A stretch of DNA of 12,957 nt from Ruminococcus sp. UBA946 (GTDB taxonomy: Bacteria > Bacillota > Clostridia > Oscillospirales > Ruminococcaceae): the NCBI GenBank assembly GCA_002293295.1, contig DBCY01000144.1, positions 2,238 to 15,194 on the forward strand, given 5' to 3'. This document shows positions 7,038 through 12,936 of this stretch, piece after piece (position 1 is the stretch's first letter; every line of letters begins with the position of its first letter). Below the pieces are notes generated by a model, which was given only the letters and a program-made list of their open reading frames with translations, was not told where the DNA came from and did not search any database. The translations under genes were made by a program, and so were the position numbers.

Positions 7038-7457
7038 TTATAAACCTAAAACCGTTGAAATAACCAATCCGCTGCAGACAATCCCGAACAAAAGCGAAAT
7101 AAGCAGACCTGTTATATAATATAAAACCGAATTATTTATAATATAGCATTTTTCATGATTAACCGGGTCATATCTTATCCTGAGCTTATCCCCTGTTTTC
7201 CAGGGCGTTAAAAGTCCCTGCTCGCGCATTTTCTTTCGTATTATTCTCCCGTCAGCTTTATATTCGATAAACGGAGTGCGGTATGGGAAACGGTAATAGC
7301 TTGTAGTCGTATAAATAACCTCAGCTTCGCATAAAATCCCCGATGAGCGGAGCTTGATTACCAATACAATACCAAGCGCCATCTGAACAGCCAGAACAAC
7401 GCTTAGTATCCCCATAATTCCGATAATGACACAAAACACAATTTCACGAACTTCCAT
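7038..7457 (-). CDS. DUF3592-type membrane protein
   Basis: The 139-residue protein has one hydrophobic helix near the N-terminus (about residues 6-35), a hydrophilic beta-rich central part (36-107) and a second helix at the C-terminus (about 110-135). The central part has the DUF3592 pattern: a VxAEVxYT-like strand (CEAEVIYTT), FIEYKADG, then PWKTGDKLRIRYDP followed by NHEKCYI. Such proteins are small two-helix membrane proteins of unknown role. ATG 7457 has AAGGA 11 bases upstream. The gene is 101 bases downstream of the RpiR regulator on the same strand and converges with the decayed HEPN gene, ending 25 bases from its stop. No function can be inferred from the neighbours. Confidence 0.75.
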   Translation of the reverse strand: MEVREIVFCVIIGIMGILSVVLAVQMALGIVLVIKLRSSGILCEAEVIYTTTSYYRFPYRTPFIEYKADGRIIRKKMREQGLLTPWKTGDKLRIRYDPVNHEKCYIINNSVLYYITGLLISLLFGIVCSGLVISTVLGL

Positions 7458-7558
7458 AATTTACCATATCCTTAAGAAAAATTATGTAAAACAGCCCCCC
7501 CGATACGGCATTGTAAATACATGCTCCTTAATTACTGCCGCCTCTCATTCCTAATCCC

Positions 7559-8410
7559 TCACTCCTCTTGGTCATACCTCTCGCATATTTCCTCCAGCCG
7601 CTCATAGTTTTCAGCAACATAACCGCGTTTTCTCATCCCGACTGCAACGATTAAGGCGTTTATAACACTCATGGGGGCGACAAGGGAATCGGCGAACGAG
7701 GTCATATCGCTCCTTGCGATAATAACGTTATCCGCATATTTTACAAGCGGGGAAACCATGCTGTCGGTTATGGCTACGACTCCGGCGCCCATACCGGACG
7801 CAAACTTAAAAGCCTTTACAGTATGCTTAGAGTATCTCGGAAAGCTTATGCCGACCATAACGTCGCCCTTTCCGATGTTCAGAATCTGTTCGAACATTTC
7901 TGAGGTCGACGTTGTGTGAACAAGCCTGACGTTTTCAAACATCATGGTAAAGTAAAAAGACATAAAGCGAGCCAGAACCGCCGCTGACCTCGCTCCGATG
8001 ATATAAATCCTCTCAGCCCGGCACAGGGTATCCACCGTGGAATAAAATTCTTCGCGCGAACCCTCTTCAAGGGTTTTCTTAATTTTGTCAATATCCATAT
8101 TCAGGATTTTCTCATATACATCCCCGTCTCCGATACGGTCATTCATAACATCAATCCGCTGAACCGCGGTTAGCCTGTTGCTTGTGACTTCCTTTAAAGC
8201 GCGCTGAAGCTCGGGATACCCTTCAAATCCAAGCTCCATAGCAAACCTTACCACCGTCGACTCGCTCACTCCGACAACGGAACCGAGCTTTGAAGCCGTC
8301 ATAAAAACCGCCTTGTCATATCTTTCAAGGATATAACGTGCGATTTTTTTATGCCCCTTTGACAGTTTTGGTATTAATTCATTGATTGTGTTAAAAAGGT
8401 TTTCATTCAT
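7559..8410 (-). CDS. RpiR/MurR family transcriptional regulator with SIS domain
   Basis: The 283-residue protein has an N-terminal RpiR-type helix-turn-helix domain (residues 1-77, including LSKGHKKIARYIL, ASKLGSVVGVSESTVVRF and LGFEGYPELQRAL) and a C-terminal SIS sugar-phosphate isomerase-like domain (about 125-255, with IYIIGARSAAVLARF, GKGDVMVGISFPRYSKHT and GAGVVAITDS). RpiR proteins sense phosphosugars through the SIS domain and control sugar, amino-sugar or phosphosugar metabolism genes. The length is typical. ATG 8410 is preceded by AAAGGA at a suitable distance. No sugar transport or catabolic gene is next to it, so its target is unknown. It starts 24 bases after the DUF3006 gene on the same strand and could be co-transcribed with it. 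Family assignment is secure. Confidence 0.93.
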   Translation of the reverse strand: MNENLFNTINELIPKLSKGHKKIARYILERYDKAVFMTASKLGSVVGVSESTVVRFAMELGFEGYPELQRALKEVTSNRLTAVQRIDVMNDRIGDGDVYEKILNMDIDKIKKTLEEGSREEFYSTVDTLCRAERIYIIGARSAAVLARFMSFYFTMMFENVRLVHTTSTSEMFEQILNIGKGDVMVGISFPRYSKHTVKAFKFASGMGAGVVAITDSMVSPLVKYADNVIIARSDMTSFADSLVAPMSVINALIVAVGMRKRGYVAENYERLEEICERYDQEE

Positions 8411-8434
8411 ATTTGTAATATTCCTTTGCTTTAG

Positions 8435-8644
8435 CTATTCAAACAAATCATCTTGTAATTTTATTATTTCCGCACGGCGTTTTTTAGCGGCGTTTTTATC
8501 AACGGAATATGTTCCGTCCGCATTCAGGACAATTATATCGCCCTCCCTGCAGTTCCTGTCAACCAATCCGGGAGGGATATTGAAATGCGAATCCCCGTCT
8601 TCAACAGTGATAATATTACCGTAGATTTTTTCAATTATAAGCAT
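8435..8644 (-). CDS. DUF3006 family protein
   Basis: From ATG 8644 the product is 69 residues. The pattern is that of DUF3006: an N-terminal strand (IIEKIYGNIITVED), a short strand ending in PPG, REGDIIVLNADGTYSVD in the middle, then a charged helix with KKRRAEIIKLQDDLFE. Function is unknown, but DUF3006 domains often sit next to or fused with ComEC-type metallo-beta-lactamase domains, and such a gene lies upstream on the same strand. A TTG at 8662 would extend the protein by six residues into the repeat and is less likely. No ribosome binding site precedes the ATG; instead an AT-rich repeat element begins 6 bases upstream. A strong AGGAGG sequence lies on the far side of that element. The gene may therefore be poorly translated now. 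Confidence 0.75.
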   Translation of the reverse strand: MLIIEKIYGNIITVEDGDSHFNIPPGLVDRNCREGDIIVLNADGTYSVDKNAAKKRRAEIIKLQDDLFE

Positions 8645-8650
8645 GCAATA

Positions 8651-8705
8651 AACAATTAACAATTAATAATTAACAATTAACAATGGCGGTGCCGCCTGTG
8701 GCGGC
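8651..8705 (-). repeat. repeat unit A: AT-rich tail plus GCCGCC/GGCGGC hairpin
   Basis: Read on the minus strand: a hairpin with stem GCCGCC/GGCGGC and 3-base loop, a 5-base spacer, then CATTG and the AT-rich 30-base tail. It has the same architecture as units B and C. On the plus strand the hairpin is followed by GATTTT, giving it weak terminator character for plus-strand transcripts. Confidence 0.7.
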
Positions 8706-8824
8706 GATTTTAATGATATTCGCCGGCATTAGGTATCTTTACAAAAGTAAATTTATTTAATTATTGTTTTATATTTTGTATGGCGCGGAGAGTTATGAAT
8801 ATACATTTTTATTAATTTTAAATC

Positions 8825-8883
8825 ATAACGCCGAAGGCGTTATTCCGACATTGTTAATTGTTAATTATTAATTGTTAATTGTT
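8825..8883 (+). repeat. repeat unit B: ATAACGCC/GGCGTTAT hairpin plus AT-rich tail
   Basis: ATAACGCC (8825-8832), loop GAA, GGCGTTAT (8836-8843), a 5-base spacer, then the same CATTGTTAATTG tail as unit A. On the minus strand the loop region reads CCTTCGG, a UUCG-type tetraloop in RNA. The AT-rich tail is identical in sequence to that of unit A, in the opposite orientation. Confidence 0.75.
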
Positions 8884-8890
8884 CTTCCCC

Positions 8891-8896
8891 CCTCCT
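8891..8896 (-). promoter_or_regulatory. possible displaced ribosome binding site of the DUF3006 gene
   Basis: On the minus strand this reads AGGAGG, continuing with GGGG, an excellent Shine-Dalgarno sequence with no gene starting nearby: the first ATG downstream gives only Met-Ser-Glu-stop. If the 8651-8883 element is removed, AGGAGG would stand 13 bases before ATG 8644 of the DUF3006 gene. Confidence 0.35.
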
Positions 8897-8966
8897 GCGA
8901 TAAATTAGTTTATCCGCTTTTATTCCCCACTAGTACCTTATAATATCTAAAAGTCTATTTATATAA

Positions 8967-8992
8967 TAAAAACATACCGCCGCAGGCGGTAT
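8967..8992 (-). terminator. intrinsic terminator of the metallo-beta-lactamase transcript
   Basis: On the minus strand ATACCGCC, loop TGC, GGCGGTAT forms a perfect 8-base GC-rich stem (8992-8974), followed after one G by five T (8972-8968). It lies 33 bases after the metallo-beta-lactamase stop and is the hairpin of repeat unit C. Stem strength and T run support termination. Confidence 0.6.
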
Positions 8993-9033
8993 ACCTGCAA
9001 TGTTAATTGTTAATTATTAATTTGTTAATTAAT
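8974..9033 (+). repeat. repeat unit C: ATACCGCC/GGCGGTAT hairpin plus AT-rich tail
   Basis: ATACCGCC (8974-8981), loop GCA, GGCGGTAT (8985-8992), a 5-base spacer, then CAATG and a tail closely related to units A and B (an extra T near 9022 and a diverged end). Its far end overlaps the last codons and stop codon of the metallo-beta-lactamase gene. Confidence 0.7.
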
Positions 9034-10044
9034 ACTAGCCGTTACTATTTTTTCGCCGTCGGAGTATACAATAACCGTGCCGTCGAGGTCGTTGCGGTAA
9101 ATTTCAGCGTCAATCGCATCAAGGCGTTCAACCGCCGCTTTATTGGGATGACCGTATGAATTATCGGCGCCGCACTGGATTATGCAGATATCAGGACTTA
9201 CCGCTTCAAGAAATTTTTCCGTCGAAGCGGACGAGCTCCCATGATGACTGACTTTCAGGACATCGGCGGATATATCCGCGCCGCTTTCTAAAATATCATC
9301 TTCGGCAGGCCTTGAAGCATCCCCGGTGAAAAGATATGAGGTATCCTTATATGTCAGCCTCATAACAACCGAGAAGTCGTTAAGGTCGTCGTAACCGTCA
9401 GACTGAGGAGATAAAGGGGCAATAATTTCCATAACTGCGGTTTCATTGTCATCATACTCCGGCGAACCGGGTTTTTCTGATTCGAGAGTATAGGTCTGCC
9501 CTGCTTTTGCGGCGGTTATTTTTTTGCCTTTATTTCTCAGAGCCACTAGAAAGTTTTCGTAAGTTTTTGTAGTTGGGGTCATTTCACTTGAAATACGGGG
9601 GGCGATTACCGTTCCGGTATTAAAATTGTTAATAATGTCGGGAAGCCCGCCGATATGGTCGGAATGCGGATGGGTGGCAATAATATAATCAATATTCTCT
9701 ATCTCCAGACTGTCAAGGTAATCACTGACGCGTCCGCCCATATCCCTTTCACCCGCGTCAATCAAAACTGATGTTTCGCCGAACAGGATTAGTGAGGAAT
9801 CGCCCTGTCCCACATCAATATAGTGGATTTGGAGCCTGGCGTCATTCTCAGTAAAGCTCTCGCTTACGGCTTCCGGAACCGGCGTGCTGTCTGACTCCAT
9901 ATAAACAGCATATGCAAGCCCCGCAAGAAAGACCAGGAGTATTATAATAACCGACGGTGATTTTTTCATCGCTTTTTTAGGGATTTTCCGTGATTGTGAG
10001 CTCTTTTTCGGCGGACGTCCCCTTGCCGGTTTCCTTGCTGCCAT
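9025..10044 (-). CDS. membrane-anchored ComEC/Rec2-type metallo-beta-lactamase hydrolase
   Basis: The protein is 339 residues. Residues 1-28 are rich in Lys, Arg and Pro with an AT-hook-like RGRP (8-11). Residues 31-48 are a membrane helix, after which the catalytic domain would face outwards. The domain has IDVGQGDSSLI (76-86), DAG (96-98), the metal-binding THPHSDH motif (His125, His127, Asp129, His130), FTGDA and SHHGSSSAS, the set typical of the ComEC C-terminal hydrolase domain. ComEC-type domains are linked to DNA degradation during uptake in competence; stand-alone versions are poorly characterised. ATG 10044 has a strong GGGGGAG site but overlaps the upstream ygiQ gene by 79 bases. 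An in-frame ATG at 9969 overlaps the ygiQ stop as ATGA and gives a shorter signal-anchor protein. The stop codon lies inside repeat unit C. The fold is certain, the role inferred. Confidence 0.88.
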   Translation of the reverse strand: MAARKPARGRPPKKSSQSRKIPKKAMKKSPSVIIILLVFLAGLAYAVYMESDSTPVPEAVSESFTENDARLQIHYIDVGQGDSSLILFGETSVLIDAGERDMGGRVSDYLDSLEIENIDYIIATHPHSDHIGGLPDIINNFNTGTVIAPRISSEMTPTTKTYENFLVALRNKGKKITAAKAGQTYTLESEKPGSPEYDDNETAVMEIIAPLSPQSDGYDDLNDFSVVMRLTYKDTSYLFTGDASRPAEDDILESGADISADVLKVSHHGSSSASTEKFLEAVSPDICIIQCGADNSYGHPNKAAVERLDAIDAEIYRNDLDGTVIVYSDGEKIVTASIN

Positions 10045-11888
10045 TTTAACTCCCCCTTTGCTGTTTTAGCTTTATTGCGGCTTTGCCCGGCATGATACTC
10101 CGCGTCCGGTCTGACAAGGCAGCCGGGGGCATTCCCGATTAAATCGGTGCGGCCGGCTTTGAGCAGGGCTTTAATAACCATGCGGCGGTTCTCCGGCTTA
10201 TAATACTGAAGCAAAGCCCTCTGCATTGCTTTTTCTTCATTGGTCTTCGGTACAAAAACCTTTTCCATGGTATAAGGGTCAAGCCCGGTATAAAACATAC
10301 ATGAGGATATAGTTCCCGGGGTGGGGTAAAAATCCTGAACCTGTTCGGGACGGATTCTGAGCGATTTCAAGAACAAAGCAAGCTCAACGGCTTCTTTAAG
10401 CGTACTCCCCGGGTGCGACGACATCAAATACGGGACCAGGTACTGTTCTTTCCCGATTTTCCCGGTGTAAGCATAAAATTTATCCTGGAACTTCTTATAC
10501 GCTTCAATATGCGGCTTGCCCATTTTATCAAGAACGGCGGCGGAACAGTGCTCGGGCGCGACTTTCAGCTGACCGCTCACGTGGTGCGTTACAAGTTCGC
10601 GGAAGAAATCGTCGTTTCTGTCTTCCATTAGGTAATCATAACGGATTCCCGACCGGATAAAAACCTTTTTAACCCTGGGAAGTTCCCTTATTTTCCGAAG
10701 AATAGCAAGATATTCGGTATGGTCAGCTTTAATAGCCTTACACGGAGATGGGGCAAGGCATTTTTTCCCTTTGCAAAGCCCCGCTTCAAGCTGTTTTTCG
10801 CAGGACGGCTTCCTGAAATTTGCGGTGGGTCCCCCTACATCGTGAATATACCCTTTAAAATTCGGCAGTTCGGTAAGAAGCTTTGCCTCTTTCAATATGC
10901 TTTCCGTGCTTCTGACGGAAACTTTCCGCCCCTGATGAAGCGCGATTGAACAGAAATTGCAGTTTCCGAAGCAGCCCCTGTTATGAGTTATGGAAAACTC
11001 AACCTCTTCTGTTCCGGGAACGCCGCCGAGTTTTTCATATGAAGGGTGGTATGTCCTCATAAAGGGGAGTGAATATACTTTATCAAGCTCTTCCGTAGTG
11101 AGGGATAAAGCGGGCGGATTCTGCACCAGCATCATTTTGCCATGGCGCTGGATAATTGTCCTGCCGTATATTTCATCCTGCCAGTCATACTGCTGACGGC
11201 AGGCTTTTGCATATAATTCCTTATTATCCCTGACCTGCTCAAAGGACGGGTTTTGTACCGCCCCATATGGAGTGTTTTCGGGTTTAGTAAGGTATGCCGT
11301 CCCTCTTATGTCTTTGAGTTCCCGGATTTTTTCGCCAGCCGCAAGACGGACGCAGATTTCGGTAACCTGATGCTCACTCATTCCGTACATTAGCAGATCA
11401 GCTCCGCTATCAAAAAGAATCGACGGCATTACGCTGTCCGACCAGTAATCATAATGGGCAAAACGCCGCAGCGACGCTTCAAGCCCGCCGATGCAGATTA
11501 CCGTTTCGGGATAAATCTCACGCAGCTTTTTACAGTAAACCATAACCGCTCTGTCGGGGCGTTTCCCTGCTTTTCCTCCGGCGGTATAGGCATCTTCGGA
11601 ACGCTTTTTTAACGCTGCGGTATAATGCGCAACCATGGAATCTATATTCCCCGATGTCACAAGGAAAGCGTATTTCGGCTCTCCGAGTTTCATAAAATCC
11701 TCAGTTCCGCGAAAATCAGGCTGGGCTATAATACCAACGGTAAATCCAAGGCTTTCAACCATTCGGGAAATAATTGCAATCCCGAAGCTTGGATGGTCGA
11801 CATAGCTGTCCCCGGTGACGCAGATAAAATCAAACCGCTTTATGTTCTGTTCAAGCATTTCCTCCCGTGAAACCGGTAAAAAAGGCAT
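9966..11888 (-). CDS. ygiQ: YgiQ family (UPF0313) radical SAM protein
   Basis: This 640-residue protein is full-length for the Firmicute branch. The N-terminus matches the family (MPFLPVSREEMLEQ, then VTGDSYVDHPSFG), followed by VCIGGLEASLRRFAHYDYWS. The radical SAM motif is CFGNCNFC, with Cys306, Cys310 and Cys313 as ligands of the 4Fe-4S cluster that cleaves S-adenosylmethionine. Downstream segments YIHDVGGPTANF, IRSGIRYDYL, LKVAPEHCS and VQDFYPTPGT are characteristic. The biochemical reaction of YgiQ is not known. The C-terminal tail beyond about residue 600 is basic and low in complexity, and its coding region overlaps the start of the next gene. ATG 11888 has a perfect AGGAGG only 4 bases upstream, slightly close but convincing. 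No good promoter is visible in the 126-base gap before it, so it may be read from the toxin-antitoxin genes upstream. Confidence 0.94.
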   Translation of the reverse strand: MPFLPVSREEMLEQNIKRFDFICVTGDSYVDHPSFGIAIISRMVESLGFTVGIIAQPDFRGTEDFMKLGEPKYAFLVTSGNIDSMVAHYTAALKKRSEDAYTAGGKAGKRPDRAVMVYCKKLREIYPETVICIGGLEASLRRFAHYDYWSDSVMPSILFDSGADLLMYGMSEHQVTEICVRLAAGEKIRELKDIRGTAYLTKPENTPYGAVQNPSFEQVRDNKELYAKACRQQYDWQDEIYGRTIIQRHGKMMLVQNPPALSLTTEELDKVYSLPFMRTYHPSYEKLGGVPGTEEVEFSITHNRGCFGNCNFCSIALHQGRKVSVRSTESILKEAKLLTELPNFKGYIHDVGGPTANFRKPSCEKQLEAGLCKGKKCLAPSPCKAIKADHTEYLAILRKIRELPRVKKVFIRSGIRYDYLMEDRNDDFFRELVTHHVSGQLKVAPEHCSAAVLDKMGKPHIEAYKKFQDKFYAYTGKIGKEQYLVPYLMSSHPGSTLKEAVELALFLKSLRIRPEQVQDFYPTPGTISSCMFYTGLDPYTMEKVFVPKTNEEKAMQRALLQYYKPENRRMVIKALLKAGRTDLIGNAPGCLVRPDAEYHAGQSRNKAKTAKGELKWQQGNRQGDVRRKRAHNHGKSLKKR

Positions 11889-12014
11889 ATAACCTCCTAC
11901 TTAATAACCGAAATATTTCAATGTATATTCATCTGTATTTTGTATCGGAACAGAACGTTCCCAGTTTAAGTCCGGCATTCAGCCATCTCCAATCTGCACC
12001 GAATATAATTTATA
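11889..12014. other. gap between the HEPN gene and ygiQ
   Basis: The 126-base gap contains the ygiQ ribosome site (AGGAGG, minus strand, 11898-11893) and a GGAAC-N5-GTTCC palindrome at 11947-11961. No clear promoter or terminator is seen. Confidence 0.5.
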
Positions 12015-12413
12015 TTACAAATCCGCAATCCAGTTTTCAGCTAGTTCCTCGCGAAGGGAACAAAACATATTGTAATAAACTTTCTTTGTCAATGCTATTA
12101 TTTCAAGAGCAATATCCTCATTATAAGTATGGGCGACATTATTCCTTGAAACAAGGGCGTTCAGCCAGGCGTTTTCATCCTTTATAATATGCGCCTGATA
12201 TGCCGTTTTGATTACCTGACGGGGGGAACCGGTCTGCATACCGGTAAATCCGTTTTGTTCAAGGACTTCCTTAACAGCCTTCCATGACTGTTCATAGCAG
12301 ATTTGGAACAGGTTTACCATTCCTGACATAATGATATTGTCATACGGTTCGTCATAATCGTAGATAGCTTTAAGGTTGTCAAGCGCCCTGCAAAAGTTAC
12401 CGAACTTTTTCAT
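12015..12413 (-). CDS. HI0074-type HEPN protein (toxin or substrate-binding partner of an MNT nucleotidyltransferase)
   Basis: The 132-residue, mostly helical protein matches the HI0074 'nucleotidyltransferase substrate-binding' family, a branch of the HEPN superfamily. It has an N-terminal helix (FGNFCRALDNLKAI), a central helix containing QICYEQSWKAVKEVLEQNG, PRQVIKTAYQ, and RNNVAHTY (residues 90-97). That last stretch fits the R-x4-H-x-Y motif; in characterised HepT toxins the Arg and His form the RNase site and the Tyr is AMPylated by the partner. The length is normal and no lesion is visible. The start ATG 12413 lies inside the last codons of the nucleotidyltransferase gene in another frame (17-base overlap), with AAGG upstream, so translation is probably coupled. 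Whether this branch is a true toxin is not settled. Confidence 0.85.
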   Translation of the reverse strand: MKKFGNFCRALDNLKAIYDYDEPYDNIIMSGMVNLFQICYEQSWKAVKEVLEQNGFTGMQTGSPRQVIKTAYQAHIIKDENAWLNALVSRNNVAHTYNEDIALEIIALTKKVYYNMFCSLREELAENWIADL

Positions 12414-12696
12414 AAATTACCTTACCGTCCCTTTTAATTGAACTCAGCAGTTCATACTGAACCGCGCCGTCAAGGTTTACTATATCAAAGAATAATAGCG
12501 TGCTTGTTTCCTCACCGACGGCAAGGGAAAAATTTACGGTATCCCCTCCGCTCACGGCAAGGTCAATATCGCTTAAATCCTTATAATCCCCCCTTGCCCT
12601 TGAACCGAATATTATAACTTTGCATATATTATATTTTTCCGCTAACCCGCATATTTCATCCAGTATATTGTCTGACAGGCCATATAATTTATCCAT
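12397..12696 (-). CDS. HI0073-type MNT nucleotidyltransferase (MntA-like antitoxin)
   Basis: The 99-residue protein has the minimal nucleotidyltransferase signature IIFGSRARGDYKDLSDIDL (residues about 29-47), with the GS and D-x-D elements that bind nucleotide and metal. The C-terminal part VNLDGAVQYELLSSIKRDG ending GKVIYE is typical of MNT proteins. In the type VII MntA-HepT system such an enzyme silences the HEPN toxin by adding AMP to it; here this role is inferred from the adjacent, overlapping HEPN gene. ATG 12696 has an AAGGGGG site about 12 bases upstream. It is the first gene of the pair. In contrast to the broken copy at 6527 it is intact. No clear promoter is visible upstream, where short repeats begin. 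Confidence 0.85.
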   Translation of the reverse strand: MDKLYGLSDNILDEICGLAEKYNICKVIIFGSRARGDYKDLSDIDLAVSGGDTVNFSLAVGEETSTLLFFDIVNLDGAVQYELLSSIKRDGKVIYEKVR

Positions 12697-12765
12697 TTAA
12701 CAAATCTGCCCCCTTACAGACGAATAAATAATATCAGCTTCTTAAGGAATTTCACCTTTAAGATT

Positions 12766-12791
12766 CCAGTTCCCAGAAGCCAGTTCCCAGA
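12766..12791. repeat. tandem CCAGTTCCCAGA repeat
   Basis: The 12-base sequence CCAGTTCCCAGA occurs at 12766-12777 and 12780-12791. An inverted, related sequence (CTGGTAACTGG) appears at 12941-12951 near the window end. This looks like part of a dispersed intergenic repeat family. Confidence 0.6.
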
Positions 12792-12802
12792 TTTATGTCT
12801 AA

Positions 12803-12866
12803 AACGCAACGCAACGCTGCGGCGCAGGGCGTCGTTCCCTACAAAAGAGGAATGAGGAGTTAGGAG
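12803..12866. repeat. GC-rich hairpin with AACGC triplication and purine tract
   Basis: AACGC is repeated three times (12803-12817). ACGCTGC then pairs with GCA and GCGT around a GGC loop with a 2-base bulge (12814-12832). CGTTCCCTAC and a purine tract GAGGAATGAGGAGTTAGGAG (12847-12866) follow. The layout suggests a copy of an intergenic palindromic repeat, but no second full copy is in the window. Confidence 0.4.
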
Positions 12867-12916
12867 TACAATGTCAACAACTTAAGCAGAAAACTAATAA
12901 CTTTCTAATCATAAGC

Positions 12917-12936
12917 GGTCAGTGGCCAGTGGTCAG
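12917..12936. repeat. GGTCAGT-type heptamer repeat
   Basis: GGTCAGT, GGCCAGT and GGTCAG follow directly on one another, a 7-base period repeated almost three times. It lies next to the inverted CTGGTAACTGG copy at the window edge, so the repeat may continue outside. Confidence 0.6.

Larger units (their letters stand above)
8651..8883. mobile_element. MITE-like element with 35-base perfect inverted repeats
   Basis: Bases 8651-8685 and 8849-8883 are exact reverse complements over all 35 positions; read inwards the right copy begins CATTGTTAATTGTTAATTAT. Each terminal repeat has a GC-rich hairpin on its inner side (8691-8705 and 8825-8843). The 100-base centre is AT-rich and non-coding. Total length is 233 bases with no transposase, so movement would need an enzyme in trans. 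I see no clear target-site duplication. It could also be two separately inserted repeat units in opposite orientation. Confidence 0.65.
8645..9024. other. 380-base non-coding gap filled with repeats
   Basis: There is no supportable coding region here on either strand. The gap contains a MITE-like element (8651-8883), a 90-base AT-rich segment with a displaced ribosome-site sequence (8884-8973), and a third single repeat unit (8974-9033) that runs into the end of the metallo-beta-lactamase gene. Confidence 0.8.

Noticed and set aside
8713..8820. Possible small gene inside the MITE-like element
   Set aside because: AT-rich with no frame of useful length and no ribosome site on either strand.
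11947..11961. GGAAC-N5-GTTCC palindrome as a LexA (SOS) box before ygiQ
   Set aside because: The Gram-positive LexA box needs GAAC-N4-GTTC; the spacer here is one base too long, and no SOS gene follows.
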